In this document: positions 20,224 to 29,437 of the stretch, piece after piece
Layout: each line of letters starts with the position of its first letter
Position numbering within the stretch: position 1 is the first letter of the stretch
From: Komagataella phaffii GS115
Lineage: Eukaryota; Ascomycota; Pichiomycetes; Pichiales; Pichiaceae
Assembly (NCBI RefSeq): GCF_000027005.1
Contig: NC_012965.1
Coordinates: forward strand, 669,001-733,000
Direction of reading: 5' to 3'
DNA length: 64,000 nt
Notes under the pieces: generated by a model
What the model was told of the DNA's origin: nothing
The model's database searches: none
Seen by the model: only the letters and a program-made list of their open reading frames with translations
Position numbers and translations under genes: made by a program

Positions 20224-21317
20224 GGGCGAGCGTAGTAATTTTTTTTTGGGAAATACAATGTGTTACGTAATCGTTAGAGAGTCTGCCTTCCCAGGATATT
20301 AGGAATTCTGACACTTTTAAATGAATAGAAAGAGATGGTTGGTTGCAATTGCTCTGTGATTAGTAAGTGGTAATTTCCTTTTACTGAGGCGATGCTGTGC
20401 GTTAATAAACACTTAAAGTTCGGAGTTCTGAAGAGAAATGCGCATGTGAAAATGATCATCTTTTTCAGTGGTGTTTGGGGGTTACACGTGAGGAGCATTG
20501 GCACAATTTTATACGAGATATTCGAATCGTTTGGTAGTGGGCGAAGAGACAAAGAGTAGCGTAGCGACTATTGACATAGGTAGCACAGAGAGGACTCGAG
20601 GTCCAGCAAGAATGTTTCAGAACTATCCACCGGTGTGCTAAAGATACCATTTCCCCCTTGCTGTTTCAGGTTCCGTTTTTCGGACTGGAAAGGCATAAAA
20701 ATACGGTACCCCACAACTTGACACTGGTTGTCATTCCGAAAAATATGTGATGAAGTGAGGAGAAGAGATGCCACTGGCGTTGGTCATGTGACTGGCTACT
20801 AGCTGATACTGGATTTGTGAAATAACCGGCGCACGAACTAAGTCAATCCTTGCTTTTTTTGTGTGCTTATCGGGTTATGCGCCGACCCGTTGTACCTCGA
20901 CGGGTGTATAGTGGCAAACTCTAAATGGGTAGTCTGTGCCGAGTACCTAATTGACTCTAATCGACGTTTCACATGGGATCAATGCAACGTTAGGACACGA
21001 CTAAATGTAAACAGAGGCAACTCCTGTCTAAGGATGCTTTGACACACCCCCAAAAAGTCATGGTTTCACTAACTGGCAATGGTGATTCTCAAAAGGGACA
21101 CTTTATCATGATTACTGCAATTTACTATATAGCTAAGTGTTACTAATTACATTTTTACTTTTTTCTCCCTATGTCGTTATCTTTGGAAACGCCATACAAA
21201 TCACTGCTTACGTCATCTAATGTGATGGACCTAGGGGTAATTGGATTGGATAGAGATAATTACCGTTTCCTATATAAAGAACAACCTTTGCAAGTTACGT
21301 TGCTGACAAACTGAATA
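20224..21317. promoter_or_regulatory. Large divergent promoter between the bHLH gene and the YMR226C-like gene
   Basis: 1094 bp, long for this window. Contents: E-box CACGTG (20485-20490); an inverted repeat ACCCGT-N9-ACGGGT (20885-20905) inside a G+C-rich patch; a TATATAAA box at 21271-21278, 40 bp before the YMR226C-like ATG. Several short minus-strand frames (20274-20774) lack ATG starts at their claimed beginnings or any recognisable similarity, and I do not call them. Confidence 0.5.
20485..20490. promoter_or_regulatory. E-box CACGTG upstream of the bHLH gene
   Basis: Perfect palindromic CACGTG about 262 bp upstream of the start codon of a gene whose own product has a CACGTG-type bHLH basic region. 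Autoregulation is inference from this pairing. Confidence 0.45.
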
Positions 21318-22127
21318 ATGTCTTACGGATTAGCTGCAGCCTCAAGATTGGCAGGAAAAGTCATTTTAATCACCGGTGCTTCGTCTGGTATTGGTGAAGC
21401 CACTGCTCTGGAATATGCTAATGCAGCCAAAGGAGAAATCAAACTGGCTCTTTCTGCAAGAAGATTTGAAAAATTGGAAGGCCTCAAAGAAAAATTGACC
21501 ACTCAATGGCCCAATATCAAAGTTCACATTGCTTTGTTGGATGTGTCAAATATTGCAAAACTCACAGAGTATGTAGAGTCGCTTCCTGAAGAGTTCAAAG
21601 CAGTCGACGTTTTGGTCAACAACGCTGGAAAAGCCTTGGGAATCGATAGGGTCGGACAGATCCTACAAGAAGACATAGATGGGATGTTTCAGACCAACGT
21701 CATTGGCCTTATTTCGTTGACCCAGCTGATCTTGCCAGGAATGAAGGCTCGTAACAGAGGTGATATTATCCAGCTAGGTTCGATCGCCGGAAGAGATCCG
21801 TACCCTGGCGGAGGGATTTACTGTGCTACCAAGGCTGCTGTACGATCGTTCTCGCATTCCCTTAGAAAGGAACTGATCGACACCAAGATCAGAGTCATCG
21901 AAATTGATCCTGGAGCAGTCCAGACCGAGTTCTCTCTTGTTAGATACAAGGGCTCGAAGGAGTCTGCCTCTAAAGTCTATGAGGGTGCAGAACCATTGAA
22001 CGCACTAGATATTGCTGAACTCATAGTATTTGCGTCCACTAGAAGAGAAAATACTGTCGTTGCTGAAACACTAGTGTTTCCTACCAACCAGGCAGGTGCA
22101 GGTTACGTATACAGGAAAAAGGATTAG
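21318..22127 (+). CDS. YDF1: NADP-dependent short-chain dehydrogenase, YMR226C (3-hydroxy acid dehydrogenase) type
   Basis: 269 residues, a classical SDR. Cofactor motif TGASSGIG near residue 20, NNAG near 101, catalytic Ser in LGSIAGRD near 154, YCATK near 171. An Arg after the second beta strand (SARRFEKLE) fits NADP preference. [17 protein letters not shown] and [18 protein letters not shown] match S. cerevisiae YMR226C (267 aa, TMA29/YDF1) closely. Family knowledge: cytosolic enzyme oxidising L-serine and other 3-hydroxy acids, also reducing carbonyls. A TATATAAA box is 40 bp upstream. It converges on CLD1, with stops about 21 bp apart. Confidence 0.9.
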   Translation: MSYGLAAASRLAGKVILITGASSGIGEATALEYANAAKGEIKLALSARRFEKLEGLKEKLTTQWPNIKVHIALLDVSNIAKLTEYVESLPEEFKAVDVLVNNAGKALGIDRVGQILQEDIDGMFQTNVIGLISLTQLILPGMKARNRGDIIQLGSIAGRDPYPGGGIYCATKAAVRSFSHSLRKELIDTKIRVIEIDPGAVQTEFSLVRYKGSKESASKVYEGAEPLNALDIAELIVFASTRRENTVVAETLVFPTNQAGAGYVYRKKD

Positions 22128-22148
22128 TATAAAATTTATAGAGTTAAT

Positions 22149-23522
22149 TCATTTCCACTGCAAAAACTTTTTCACCTTCTGATTAAATTCTTCAGGGCTA
22201 TCCAGGTACAGATTATGGCCACTTCTGCTCACTACGTCGAATTTGGCGCTCTTGCCATATCCTGTGAGCTCCTTTACTGCCTCCTCACCACAACTGTTGA
22301 ACATCCAATCAAACTCACCATAGATCCACAGGCTTTCTTTCACTTTTAGTTCATGAATCCTGTCTAGCATGGGGTATTTTGCGACAACGGTGGGACTAAA
22401 GATCTTTAAAATAGTGCGATCACTGAAACTTGCCTTGCTGAAACAATGGTACATATATAGTGACATCGTCTTCAGTTCTTCATAGCTGTTGAACTGATTA
22501 TTACGGTTGTACTTACTGAAGATGTATTCAGTTAATTTTTGGGCTCCAATGGGTCCACTAAGCCTCAATAAGTCAAACATGGTGATATCCTTTTCCCAGA
22601 ATTTCATAAAAGTTGAACTCATCACGGGTAATCGCCCCAGAAACCTGTAATCTGCAGGATTTCCTGATGGTTTCAATTCAACCAATGTGCCCTCTTTTGG
22701 TTTTCGTAACTTGTTAGTGATTGCATAAGGGCTTCTTTCGATTCCCCCCGGTGAAACTAGCACTAATTTATTCACTCTCTCTGGATACTTTAAAGCAAAG
22801 GCAATGGACATATAGCCCCCAAAACTATGACCTAATAAATCAATTTTGTCTATAAGTTTAGCGTCTAGCCATCTCTTGAGCACATCAATATAAATACTTT
22901 CGACATGCTCAATCAATTCCTTTTGACCTTTTTTGTAATTTTCAAACTCATTATAGTCTAAGCTAAACATGTCTGGCATCCTCAAAGATCTGTGGATATG
23001 CTTATAATGCTCCACGGTTTGAGAATCAAACTGAATATGCAGATGTTTCAGAGTTTCATCCATTACATCCAACTCTGGTTTCCTACTACTCAATCCGAAC
23101 CCAGGCAAGTCCAATGCATACACTGTAGATCCTGGTTGATCTTTGACTAACCCATGAAAATTCTTGAAAAATAACCCCAATGCTGCCCCGTATCCATGCA
23201 ACATAACCAACGGAAGAGGTTTCTTTCCCATGGTGTCTTGATCTTTCAAGTTTTCCACTCTGATTCCGTTGATAGTATCCCCAGAGCCGTTTATCACAAT
23301 CTTCTCATTCACAGCCTTGAAACCATCAACACCTTTTTCTTGTCCATAGTATGGCATTGCAAACTTCATCAACTTGTCTTGTTGATCTTGCAACATGACT
23401 TCTTGACTTATCAAAGATTTGACCCATTCGATCGTACAGTCGCCCAATGGCAGTCCGGCTTTTGGTATTGGAATTGTGCTATAGCATCGAAACAATGTTG
23501 TAACTCTAGAAATAGCTCTCAT
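22149..23522 (-). CDS. CLD1: Mitochondrial cardiolipin-specific phospholipase Cld1-like alpha/beta hydrolase
   Basis: 457 residues (S. cerevisiae Cld1: 445). The N-terminus MRAISRVTTLFRCYST is basic and amphipathic, typical of a mitochondrial presequence. The hydrolase core has oxyanion-region MLHGYGAALG, nucleophile elbow GHSFGGYMS near residue 230, and SGHNLYLD with the catalytic His in an H-X4-D motif like ABHD4/5 proteins. S. cerevisiae has three relatives (Cld1, Ict1, Ecm18); the presequence favours Cld1. Family knowledge: removes an acyl chain from nascent cardiolipin in the inner membrane before Taz1 remodelling. Ict1-type lysophosphatidic acid acyltransferase activity cannot be ruled out. 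Confidence 0.8.
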   Translation of the reverse strand: MRAISRVTTLFRCYSTIPIPKAGLPLGDCTIEWVKSLISQEVMLQDQQDKLMKFAMPYYGQEKGVDGFKAVNEKIVINGSGDTINGIRVENLKDQDTMGKKPLPLVMLHGYGAALGLFFKNFHGLVKDQPGSTVYALDLPGFGLSSRKPELDVMDETLKHLHIQFDSQTVEHYKHIHRSLRMPDMFSLDYNEFENYKKGQKELIEHVESIYIDVLKRWLDAKLIDKIDLLGHSFGGYMSIAFALKYPERVNKLVLVSPGGIERSPYAITNKLRKPKEGTLVELKPSGNPADYRFLGRLPVMSSTFMKFWEKDITMFDLLRLSGPIGAQKLTEYIFSKYNRNNQFNSYEELKTMSLYMYHCFSKASFSDRTILKIFSPTVVAKYPMLDRIHELKVKESLWIYGEFDWMFNSCGEEAVKELTGYGKSAKFDVVSRSGHNLYLDSPEEFNQKVKKFLQWK

Positions 23523-23787
23523 TAGAGTTGTTCTTGGAGACGTGTCTTTCCAATAGTGTTCTATGTATGAAATCTACAATCATGTCGGCTCGGCTGTCTG
23601 GAAAACTTGTGCTGAGGTTCAGAAATTTCAGTGCTCGATTTCTTCGGGGTACAATAAACTGGCATGCGCACACGAAGGAGTCCGCACTAGATGTTCGGTG
23701 ATTGCTTAAAAACCTGCCGCTCAAAGCTCTTAGTCATTCTCCATCTCTAGAATCACGGACCAGAGGAATGTGACTAGCATGAGCTTT

Positions 23788-26094
23788 TTACCAGACTAGC
23801 TCTTCTTCAAAATAGTCAATTCGACCCTTATTGGGCTCCCGTAGACTTTTAGCTACCGCATTTCTGACATCTCGGTTCATTTTATCAGGACCGCATGAAA
23901 CCACAGCTGTTGTATCCGGAATAAGCTTCAATAATCCTGGGAGCTCTTTTTTGATGCTTGGCCTTCTTCCTAAGTTAACCTTACACCTGAAAAATACATT
24001 CTGCAGCTTCTCCCTCGTAGCATCATACTCCACCGGTGACACTCGCTCCTCTGTTGTAGAAATAATTTCATTCATACGTTGATTCAGCTCAGTTGGAAGT
24101 TCTTTTGAGCCAGTTGAGAGTGGATCCAAAAGATGTACTAACTCATTATTGGACAAATCAGTGCACGAATTGACCAACTCAATAGGATCTCCCATTTCTT
24201 TTGGCGCAATTTTCAGCTCCTGGTCGTCAATGGGCAGAATGGCTTCAAGTTCTCTAGTCAGATAAATTATAACCTTCACCATTTCAAACCTTGACAGTGC
24301 TTCAATCTCGTCCACAAACTCTTCAATTGCAGAGATGGTGGGTGCTGACCAGATTACATTGATCGAATGATTCTTGGCCTTATCAGCAAGATATGTATGT
24401 GCCAGATCCATGGCAAACGTGTAGACCACTGTTATACCTACACCTCCAGCAAAAAATATTGAATGTTGATAAGCCTTAAACGGAATCGTTGAGCCATATG
24501 GTCCTTCAACCAACATGGGAAGCGTGCACATGAGGTTTTCCTGCCTCATGATATAGTTTCCGAGTTTCTTGGTAATTCCATTCTTGATACGAATTAAAAA
24601 AACCAATTTGTTGAAATCTTCCTGCCTCGCAGGCCCTAAAATGGTGAATGGGTGAGATTGCCAAAAAAATTTCGGTTTTAGGAAGTAAAGATAACTATAC
24701 GCTCCAGGAAAACTTCTCCACCAACCGCTATGATGTACTGTGATTCTCAAGGAATGAGGTTCAAGCTTTTTGTTGAGGACTAATGTGCATTTACCCTGAA
24801 CTATCCCACCACTAAGCATGATTTTTCCAAATCTAGAAAAGTATTCTAGAGCCCAAATAGCTACAGTGATATAGAGAAACTCCATCCAGCCCAACGTCAG
24901 GCAATGGTACCAGCATCCCAAAACAAAAATAATTGCCAATATTTGATGACTAGATACGAACAGCTGATGGCATTTTCGTCTGAAGTATCGTGAGCTCAGA
25001 AATATGGATATTGAAGCGGCAACAAAAGCTGTGTTAGCCCACCTCCACTTGTTTATCATCCAACGTTCTCTATAATTGGAACAAGATGCGGTAAAGGCTA
25101 CATAGAACACGGCATGCAATAGTACAAGAATCCAAACTGTTCTAGCAATCCATCTGTGAAAAATGTTGAAAGTTCGATAGGGCCATCCGGTAATGAGTTG
25201 AAGTACGTTGTTCCTTCCTGAAAATAAGATCAACATCGGCAATTGCGTAATTGCTAAAATACCAGTTCTATCAGCAATGTAAGCAAACAGTTGAGCATTC
25301 TTCCACGGAAATATTGAGTTAGGGCGGTATAGTTGATAATCTACAGTGCAAAATATTGTCACCAGAGCCATGTAGAATGCCACTGTTATTGATTGAACTC
25401 TTATAGGAAAACTTCTTAGCAAAGAGTTCACGAATGTGTTTATTCTAGAGTTTTTTCTGAAATGACTCTCCGAGATCAGTTGAGGACAAATTACGTGCTC
25501 TCTTAGCCAACGAGTAGTGTCTCCATTCATGTTCATATAAATGTAAGGAAAGCACCATTGTAAAACATTGTTTGTAGTGGCCAGAATCAAGCTCAAACCC
25601 CAATAGCCAATTAATCCTACGCCATACTTTGTGCTTTTATATCTGTGGTTCAACAAACGCCGAACAGATTCCTGGGAAGATGCGAACCTTTGAGCATCAG
25701 GTATTACTGGGTTATGGAGCTGTGACTTGTTCAAACCATTCACCACTGAAACAGGTATTGCGTGAGATGTTGCATTGTCAAATACATCGATCAATTGAGT
25801 AAAGGAGTACTTCTTACTTCCCTGGACACCACAGACTTCCTTAATATAGTCAAAGGCTCGAGTGAGTTCATCAATTTCATCAGTATTATCATCGATGCAG
25901 AGCAAAACTGTTCCCAAGAACTCAGGGCTCAAGCATCGGCATTTATATTCTAGATCTGGTTGAGCACAATCAAATGGATAGTTGCTGAAATTTGAAGCTA
26001 CAAAGAGACAAGCAGCTCCAGTTTCATCACTGATCCCCTTACTTGATCCCAGCTTAAAGAAGCATCCCATAAAGAGCAACAACAGCACTTTCAT
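23788..26094 (-). CDS. Plasma-membrane ferric reductase, FRE family
   Basis: 768 residues from the chosen start at 26094, which gives a clean signal peptide (MKVLLLLFMGCFFKLG); an upstream in-frame ATG at 26133 would add a charged leader. A Cys-rich extracellular domain precedes a ferric-reductase transmembrane region with paired haem-ligand histidines (HRWIARTVWILVLLHAVFY; SSHQILAIIFVLGCWYHC). FAD site is SHPFTILGPA, NADPH site FFAGGVGITVVYTFA, and the C-terminal motif VVSCGPDKMNRDV. Family knowledge: reduces extracellular Fe3+ and Cu2+ so they can be imported. Which FRE paralogue it matches is unclear. The promoter is only about 157 bp and contains five tandem GATAA motifs, fitting iron-dependent GATA repression. 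Confidence 0.9.
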   Translation of the reverse strand: MKVLLLLFMGCFFKLGSSKGISDETGAACLFVASNFSNYPFDCAQPDLEYKCRCLSPEFLGTVLLCIDDNTDEIDELTRAFDYIKEVCGVQGSKKYSFTQLIDVFDNATSHAIPVSVVNGLNKSQLHNPVIPDAQRFASSQESVRRLLNHRYKSTKYGVGLIGYWGLSLILATTNNVLQWCFPYIYMNMNGDTTRWLREHVICPQLISESHFRKNSRINTFVNSLLRSFPIRVQSITVAFYMALVTIFCTVDYQLYRPNSIFPWKNAQLFAYIADRTGILAITQLPMLILFSGRNNVLQLITGWPYRTFNIFHRWIARTVWILVLLHAVFYVAFTASCSNYRERWMINKWRWANTAFVAASISIFLSSRYFRRKCHQLFVSSHQILAIIFVLGCWYHCLTLGWMEFLYITVAIWALEYFSRFGKIMLSGGIVQGKCTLVLNKKLEPHSLRITVHHSGWWRSFPGAYSYLYFLKPKFFWQSHPFTILGPARQEDFNKLVFLIRIKNGITKKLGNYIMRQENLMCTLPMLVEGPYGSTIPFKAYQHSIFFAGGVGITVVYTFAMDLAHTYLADKAKNHSINVIWSAPTISAIEEFVDEIEALSRFEMVKVIIYLTRELEAILPIDDQELKIAPKEMGDPIELVNSCTDLSNNELVHLLDPLSTGSKELPTELNQRMNEIISTTEERVSPVEYDATREKLQNVFFRCKVNLGRRPSIKKELPGLLKLIPDTTAVVSCGPDKMNRDVRNAVAKSLREPNKGRIDYFEEELVW

Positions 26095-26174
26095 TTTGTT
26101 TGGTAATATTTCAAGATAGTCTTCCAATAACACAAAAAGGTTACTGTAGCGAGAAATTTCAGTGTCTCAAATCG

Positions 26175-26200
26175 GATAAGATAAGATAAGATAAGATAAG
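26175..26200 (+). promoter_or_regulatory. Five-fold tandem GATAA array in the ferric reductase promoter
   Basis: Five GATAA motifs start at 26175, 26180, 26185, 26190 and 26195, generated by a perfect 5-bp repeat (ATAAG). The first is preceded by ATCG, giving ATCGGATAA, one base from the fungal iron GATA-factor consensus ATCWGATAA. The array lies about 80 bp upstream of the preferred FRE start and 52 bp past the stop of the upstream gene. Family knowledge: Fep1/Sfu1/SreA-type repressors bind such sites in iron-uptake genes. Confidence 0.65.
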
Positions 26201-26251
26201 AGGGGATCTGGGTCTGATTCATCAAAGATCAAATCGCAGTTTCTGATATTG

Positions 26252-27274
26252 TCACAGGGGTATATTTGGCTGCTTGTCTGTTGGCAAAATTGGGCTTTTG
26301 TTGTAGATAGAGTAATGGTCCGTTTGATCAGGTAAATCGTGGCCCTCATTAAAGCCGAGACCGAAAGAATTATTGAAATTTACATTGGAATGCGAAGGAG
26401 CCGAAGAAATCAAATACTCATTTGTGATATCAATATCGTTAATGGATGATGGGTTCTCAGGGTTTGCTGTAAGATTCAAGTGCTCATATAAAAGTTTGGC
26501 CATTTGGAGATTCTCATCATTGGCCTTCTTGAGCGGTGGTTTCGAAATCGATTTTCGTCTTGGTTGACTCTTTGCGGTCCTATTTTTACTCAATTGTTTT
26601 TGTTTCCTAGAAAACAAACTCACCACCACCTTTGAGTCAGTCCTATGTCTTTGGAAGTCAAACTCTTTATAGAGAAGATAAAATAACTCATTGTATAACT
26701 CCCTTTTTTCAGGTGTGAATTCCACAGACTGAGTGGATTTGTAAAGATCTTGCAAGTACGTCACATCAAGATGGCAAATAGTGATCAAAAGAGTAATTCT
26801 GTCAGATTTGTTAAGGTGGTCAGGTTCCCTATGTGGAACTTCATTTGGCCACCACGGAGGCCTCGTACAGTATCCTCCTTTGTACGGAAACTTTGTCTGT
26901 TTTTTGGGTTCAATCACCTTGATCCATAGCTTTGCAATTTCTTTGCAGACAATTTGTTGAAGCAGGTTGAAATACATCTTGTATTGCTCATTCATAGAGA
27001 ACTTATTTTGCAGGTCAATGGTGAACATTTGTGTAGGTTCGTTCATTGGTGGTTGAAATCCATTTGTTGGCGGCGGAGATCTAAGTTCAATTGGAGAAGT
27101 TTTACTAGTTAAATCATTGAGTATGTTACGATTCGGATTCTCCAAAAGATATTGAAACACCAATGATAAATTGTCCAAATACTTTTGAAATCTTGGTGAA
27201 GCCTGTATCTCCAGCTTATCTCTAACTTGACCAATCACAATGTAGTCATCAAACTTATTTTCGGGGTCTTCCAT
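26252..27274 (-). CDS. YDR124W-like protein (DUF2841 / AFUB_07903 family)
   Basis: 340 residues. The central region carries the family signature: [11 protein letters not shown], then [20 protein letters not shown] followed by DRITLLITI (about 110-180). These match the fungal DUF2841 domain, a helical bundle found in S. cerevisiae YDR124W and in filamentous fungal proteins. The rest is low-complexity: a Lys/Arg-rich stretch (about 225-255) could serve as a nuclear signal, and the C-terminus is Asn/Ser-rich. No biochemical function is established for the family; a nuclear role is inference. Its 3' end sits only about 160 bp from the ferric reductase start. Confidence 0.65.
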   Translation of the reverse strand: MEDPENKFDDYIVIGQVRDKLEIQASPRFQKYLDNLSLVFQYLLENPNRNILNDLTSKTSPIELRSPPPTNGFQPPMNEPTQMFTIDLQNKFSMNEQYKMYFNLLQQIVCKEIAKLWIKVIEPKKQTKFPYKGGYCTRPPWWPNEVPHREPDHLNKSDRITLLITICHLDVTYLQDLYKSTQSVEFTPEKRELYNELFYLLYKEFDFQRHRTDSKVVVSLFSRKQKQLSKNRTAKSQPRRKSISKPPLKKANDENLQMAKLLYEHLNLTANPENPSSINDIDITNEYLISSAPSHSNVNFNNSFGLGFNEGHDLPDQTDHYSIYNKSPILPTDKQPNIPL

Positions 27275-27574
27275 TAACAGTTGATGAGGAATTATGATCT
27301 ATGGTTCTTTAAGTAGTACACCAGTCAGATGTTTGAAACATGCCTGAAACAGTGACAACAAAATTGGCATCTTGAGTAATAGCTAAGTACGAGATAGTAG
27401 TAGAATCGCAGTCAGTAAAACGTAATGTGAGGTCACATTAAGAGTGCTGGTTGGCGTACTCCAACGTTGTTGTTTGAGGGTAGTAATTCCAGAGTAGTAA
27501 TTTCAACCTGCATACAGCTTACTCGATCTCATTTTTCCGCGTATTATCGATAACTTCCGCATAGACCAACCAAA
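27275..27574. promoter_or_regulatory. Divergent promoter between the YDR124W-like gene and HRT3
   Basis: 300 bp between two start codons. I see no strong motif, repeat or small gene in it. Confidence 0.4.
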
Positions 27575-28663
27575 ATGACGCTTGATAGTCAACTCCAAAC
27601 GCTTTCAATTAAAAGTGATGGAGCTGTGGACCTCTCAAAACTAGACGACAAGCAAAGAAGGGCCTATGATCTATTTCACCAGGCCAATGAGAAAGAAATG
27701 GAGGGTGCAATGAGCGATGCTGTTGAGCTTTATAGAAAGGCCTATAAACTAGACGAAAAAGTTGATCGCTGGTACCGGTATCAAGATATTACGAAGCAGG
27801 CTTCTCCCCACAACAAGAATACCATAGAAAAACCGGCCGTTGACCTTGAACTAGTTAAAAAGATTAATGTTCAAGAGTTATTGAATAGTTTCAACGAAGA
27901 TCAAATTACACCCGAGGAAGAAAACGAGCCGTCACCATTACATTTGCTTTCTGATGACTTGTTGATATATATAATGGAACTTCTATGCGACGCTGACTCA
28001 TCCAGCTGGTTTTACTTTGCAATCACTTGCAAAAAACTATCGTATCTCGGGTTCCATAACAAATCAATTTGGGAGAAACTTTGTAAAATTGTTTATTCCA
28101 GACAACGGTACGATGAAGACACTCCCTGCAGCCAAGACCAAATATGTCAGAATACGTGGAAGGGCGATTGGCACCTTATGCTAAGTCAAAGACCTTTTTT
28201 GAAATTCAATGGTGCATATATAAGTATCATCAATTATTATAGAGAAGGGGGAAGGCCAGACATGTCAAACTCATGGTCAAACCCGATAAGGTGTGTTACT
28301 TATTATCGATTTGTGAGGTTCTATCCAGATGGTACATGCCAAAGGTTGTTGACGTTTTTAAGCCCCAAGATAGTTGTTCCAAGACTAAATAAAAATTATC
28401 ACGAACTGGGCTTAGAGAATGTGTTTCGGGGCACTTGGAAGATGACCATGGATGGCCAAGTACTAATCACAGGGGAAGGCTCCGTGGAGGGATACAGTTT
28501 TTCAGAGACACTTCAGATCAAAAACCTGGGGCGAATGAAACATCACAAATTACATTGGATATCTGCATATTTCCAGAATAAAGATGATGGAGAAATGAAG
28601 CATTTTTCTTTGGCAAAAGAGAGACCATTCACTTTCAGTCGGGTCAAATCATACTCTGTGTAG
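27575..28663 (+). CDS. HRT3: F-box protein Hrt3 (FBXO9-like), SCF substrate receptor
   Basis: 362 residues (S. cerevisiae Hrt3: 344). The N-terminal part resembles a TPR/MIT helical hairpin (AYDLFHQANEKEMEGAMSDA followed by ELYRKAYKLD). An F-box follows (about 126-170) with PLHLLSDDLLIYIMELL and WFYFAITCKKLSYLG. The C-terminal half has the FBXO9/Hrt3 block: WKGDWHLMLSQRPFLKFNG, YYRFVRFYPDGTCQRLLT, FRGTWKM. Family knowledge: adaptor binding Skp1-Cdc53 to target proteins for ubiquitination. It converges on MOH1 with stops only 12 bp apart. Confidence 0.88.
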   Translation: MTLDSQLQTLSIKSDGAVDLSKLDDKQRRAYDLFHQANEKEMEGAMSDAVELYRKAYKLDEKVDRWYRYQDITKQASPHNKNTIEKPAVDLELVKKINVQELLNSFNEDQITPEEENEPSPLHLLSDDLLIYIMELLCDADSSSWFYFAITCKKLSYLGFHNKSIWEKLCKIVYSRQRYDEDTPCSQDQICQNTWKGDWHLMLSQRPFLKFNGAYISIINYYREGGRPDMSNSWSNPIRCVTYYRFVRFYPDGTCQRLLTFLSPKIVVPRLNKNYHELGLENVFRGTWKMTMDGQVLITGEGSVEGYSFSETLQIKNLGRMKHHKLHWISAYFQNKDDGEMKHFSLAKERPFTFSRVKSYSV

Positions 28664-28675
28664 ATTTTTCTACTC

Positions 28676-29075
28676 TCATTGCACATATATGATCCCATTT
28701 GCCTCAAGAATAAACTTTCCCACTTTGAATTGTTGAGTATCGTCATCCGCTGACAAATACTCCCATCCGATTACTTTCTTGCATTGATGGCACTTAATGT
28801 CGCACACCATGTACAGACCTGTAGTCATGTGTCGCCTTTCTGCCTGTCCTCTTAATATATTCACACTAAAGTTAGTTTGAACTCTAATAGAAAGTACAAG
28901 ATACTTACACCTTATTAACTAAAAAAGCATTCCCCAGCCTACCCCTATATTTGTCACTGATAACCTGTTTTGACTGGGATAAATGTGTAGAGCAGTTTTT
29001 GCATCCAAAAGTAATACATTTTTCTCCGAATACCACTTGGGGCGCTTCTAATAATACGGAGTTTCTTAAACCCAT
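28676..29075 (-). CDS. MOH1: Yippee-family zinc protein Moh1 (spliced: 28909..29075, 28676..28865)
   Basis: Two exons give 118 residues. Exon 1 starts at 29075 ([10 protein letters not shown]) and encodes [12 protein letters not shown] and [12 protein letters not shown]; exon 2 encodes [34 protein letters not shown] and KVGKFILE. These blocks align end to end with S. cerevisiae Moh1 (138 aa) and animal yippee proteins. The two zinc-binding CxxC pairs are C25/C28 and C81/C84, one per exon. The splice joins GT to T to complete a Val codon. Family knowledge: a Mis18/cereblon-like beta fold; Moh1 interacts with the GID ubiquitin ligase network in yeast. A frame search without splicing sees only exon 2. 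Confidence 0.9.
28866..28908 (-). other. MOH1 intron, 43 bp
   Basis: Read on the minus strand: donor GTAAGT at 28908-28903, branch site AACTAAC, acceptor TTTAG ending at 28866. Only five bases lie between CTAAC and the exon, the shortest spacing of the five introns here. Confidence 0.88.
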
Positions 29076-29437
29076 GGTTTTATTTGCGTTACAGTTTGCT
29101 CAGAAGGGAGGGAAGATGCCGATAGCGATAGGGCCTAAGACATCTCGAGAGCGATAAGCAAATTCGGGGCTATACACCAGGCTCGGGTTACAGTTTTCAG
29201 TTACTGCTTCAAGTTAGACGAGGGACTATAAGTCTATCTCTATATGTGTGGGCCACAACACTTTCATCTGTTTCCTCATTCAGTCACTTCTGGCCCCATT
29301 AATGGTAGTTCACAGAAATTTCATCTGTGTCATCTCCTCCTCTATCTCATACTTCTAATTCCCTCGAATTATTCGAACCCTCTTGGATCTTCCTGCTGTC
29401 TTCCGTTAAAAGTCCTCTACGGATCCATTGACTTCCG
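29076..29437. promoter_or_regulatory. Divergent promoter between MOH1 and YMR1
   Basis: 362 bp between the two start codons. Pyrimidine-rich stretches precede the YMR1 ATG. I see no small gene; the frames overlapping it are shadows. Confidence 0.4.

Noticed and set aside
20274..20774. Several minus-strand open frames upstream of the bHLH gene
   Set aside because: Their listed beginnings rely on non-ATG codons, they overlap one another in different frames, and none shows a domain or plausible composition. The region reads as promoter DNA.
23506..23724. 72-codon minus-strand frame overlapping the CLD1 start
   Set aside because: It is in another frame from CLD1, whose own ATG opens a good mitochondrial presequence; the upstream frame has no similarity.
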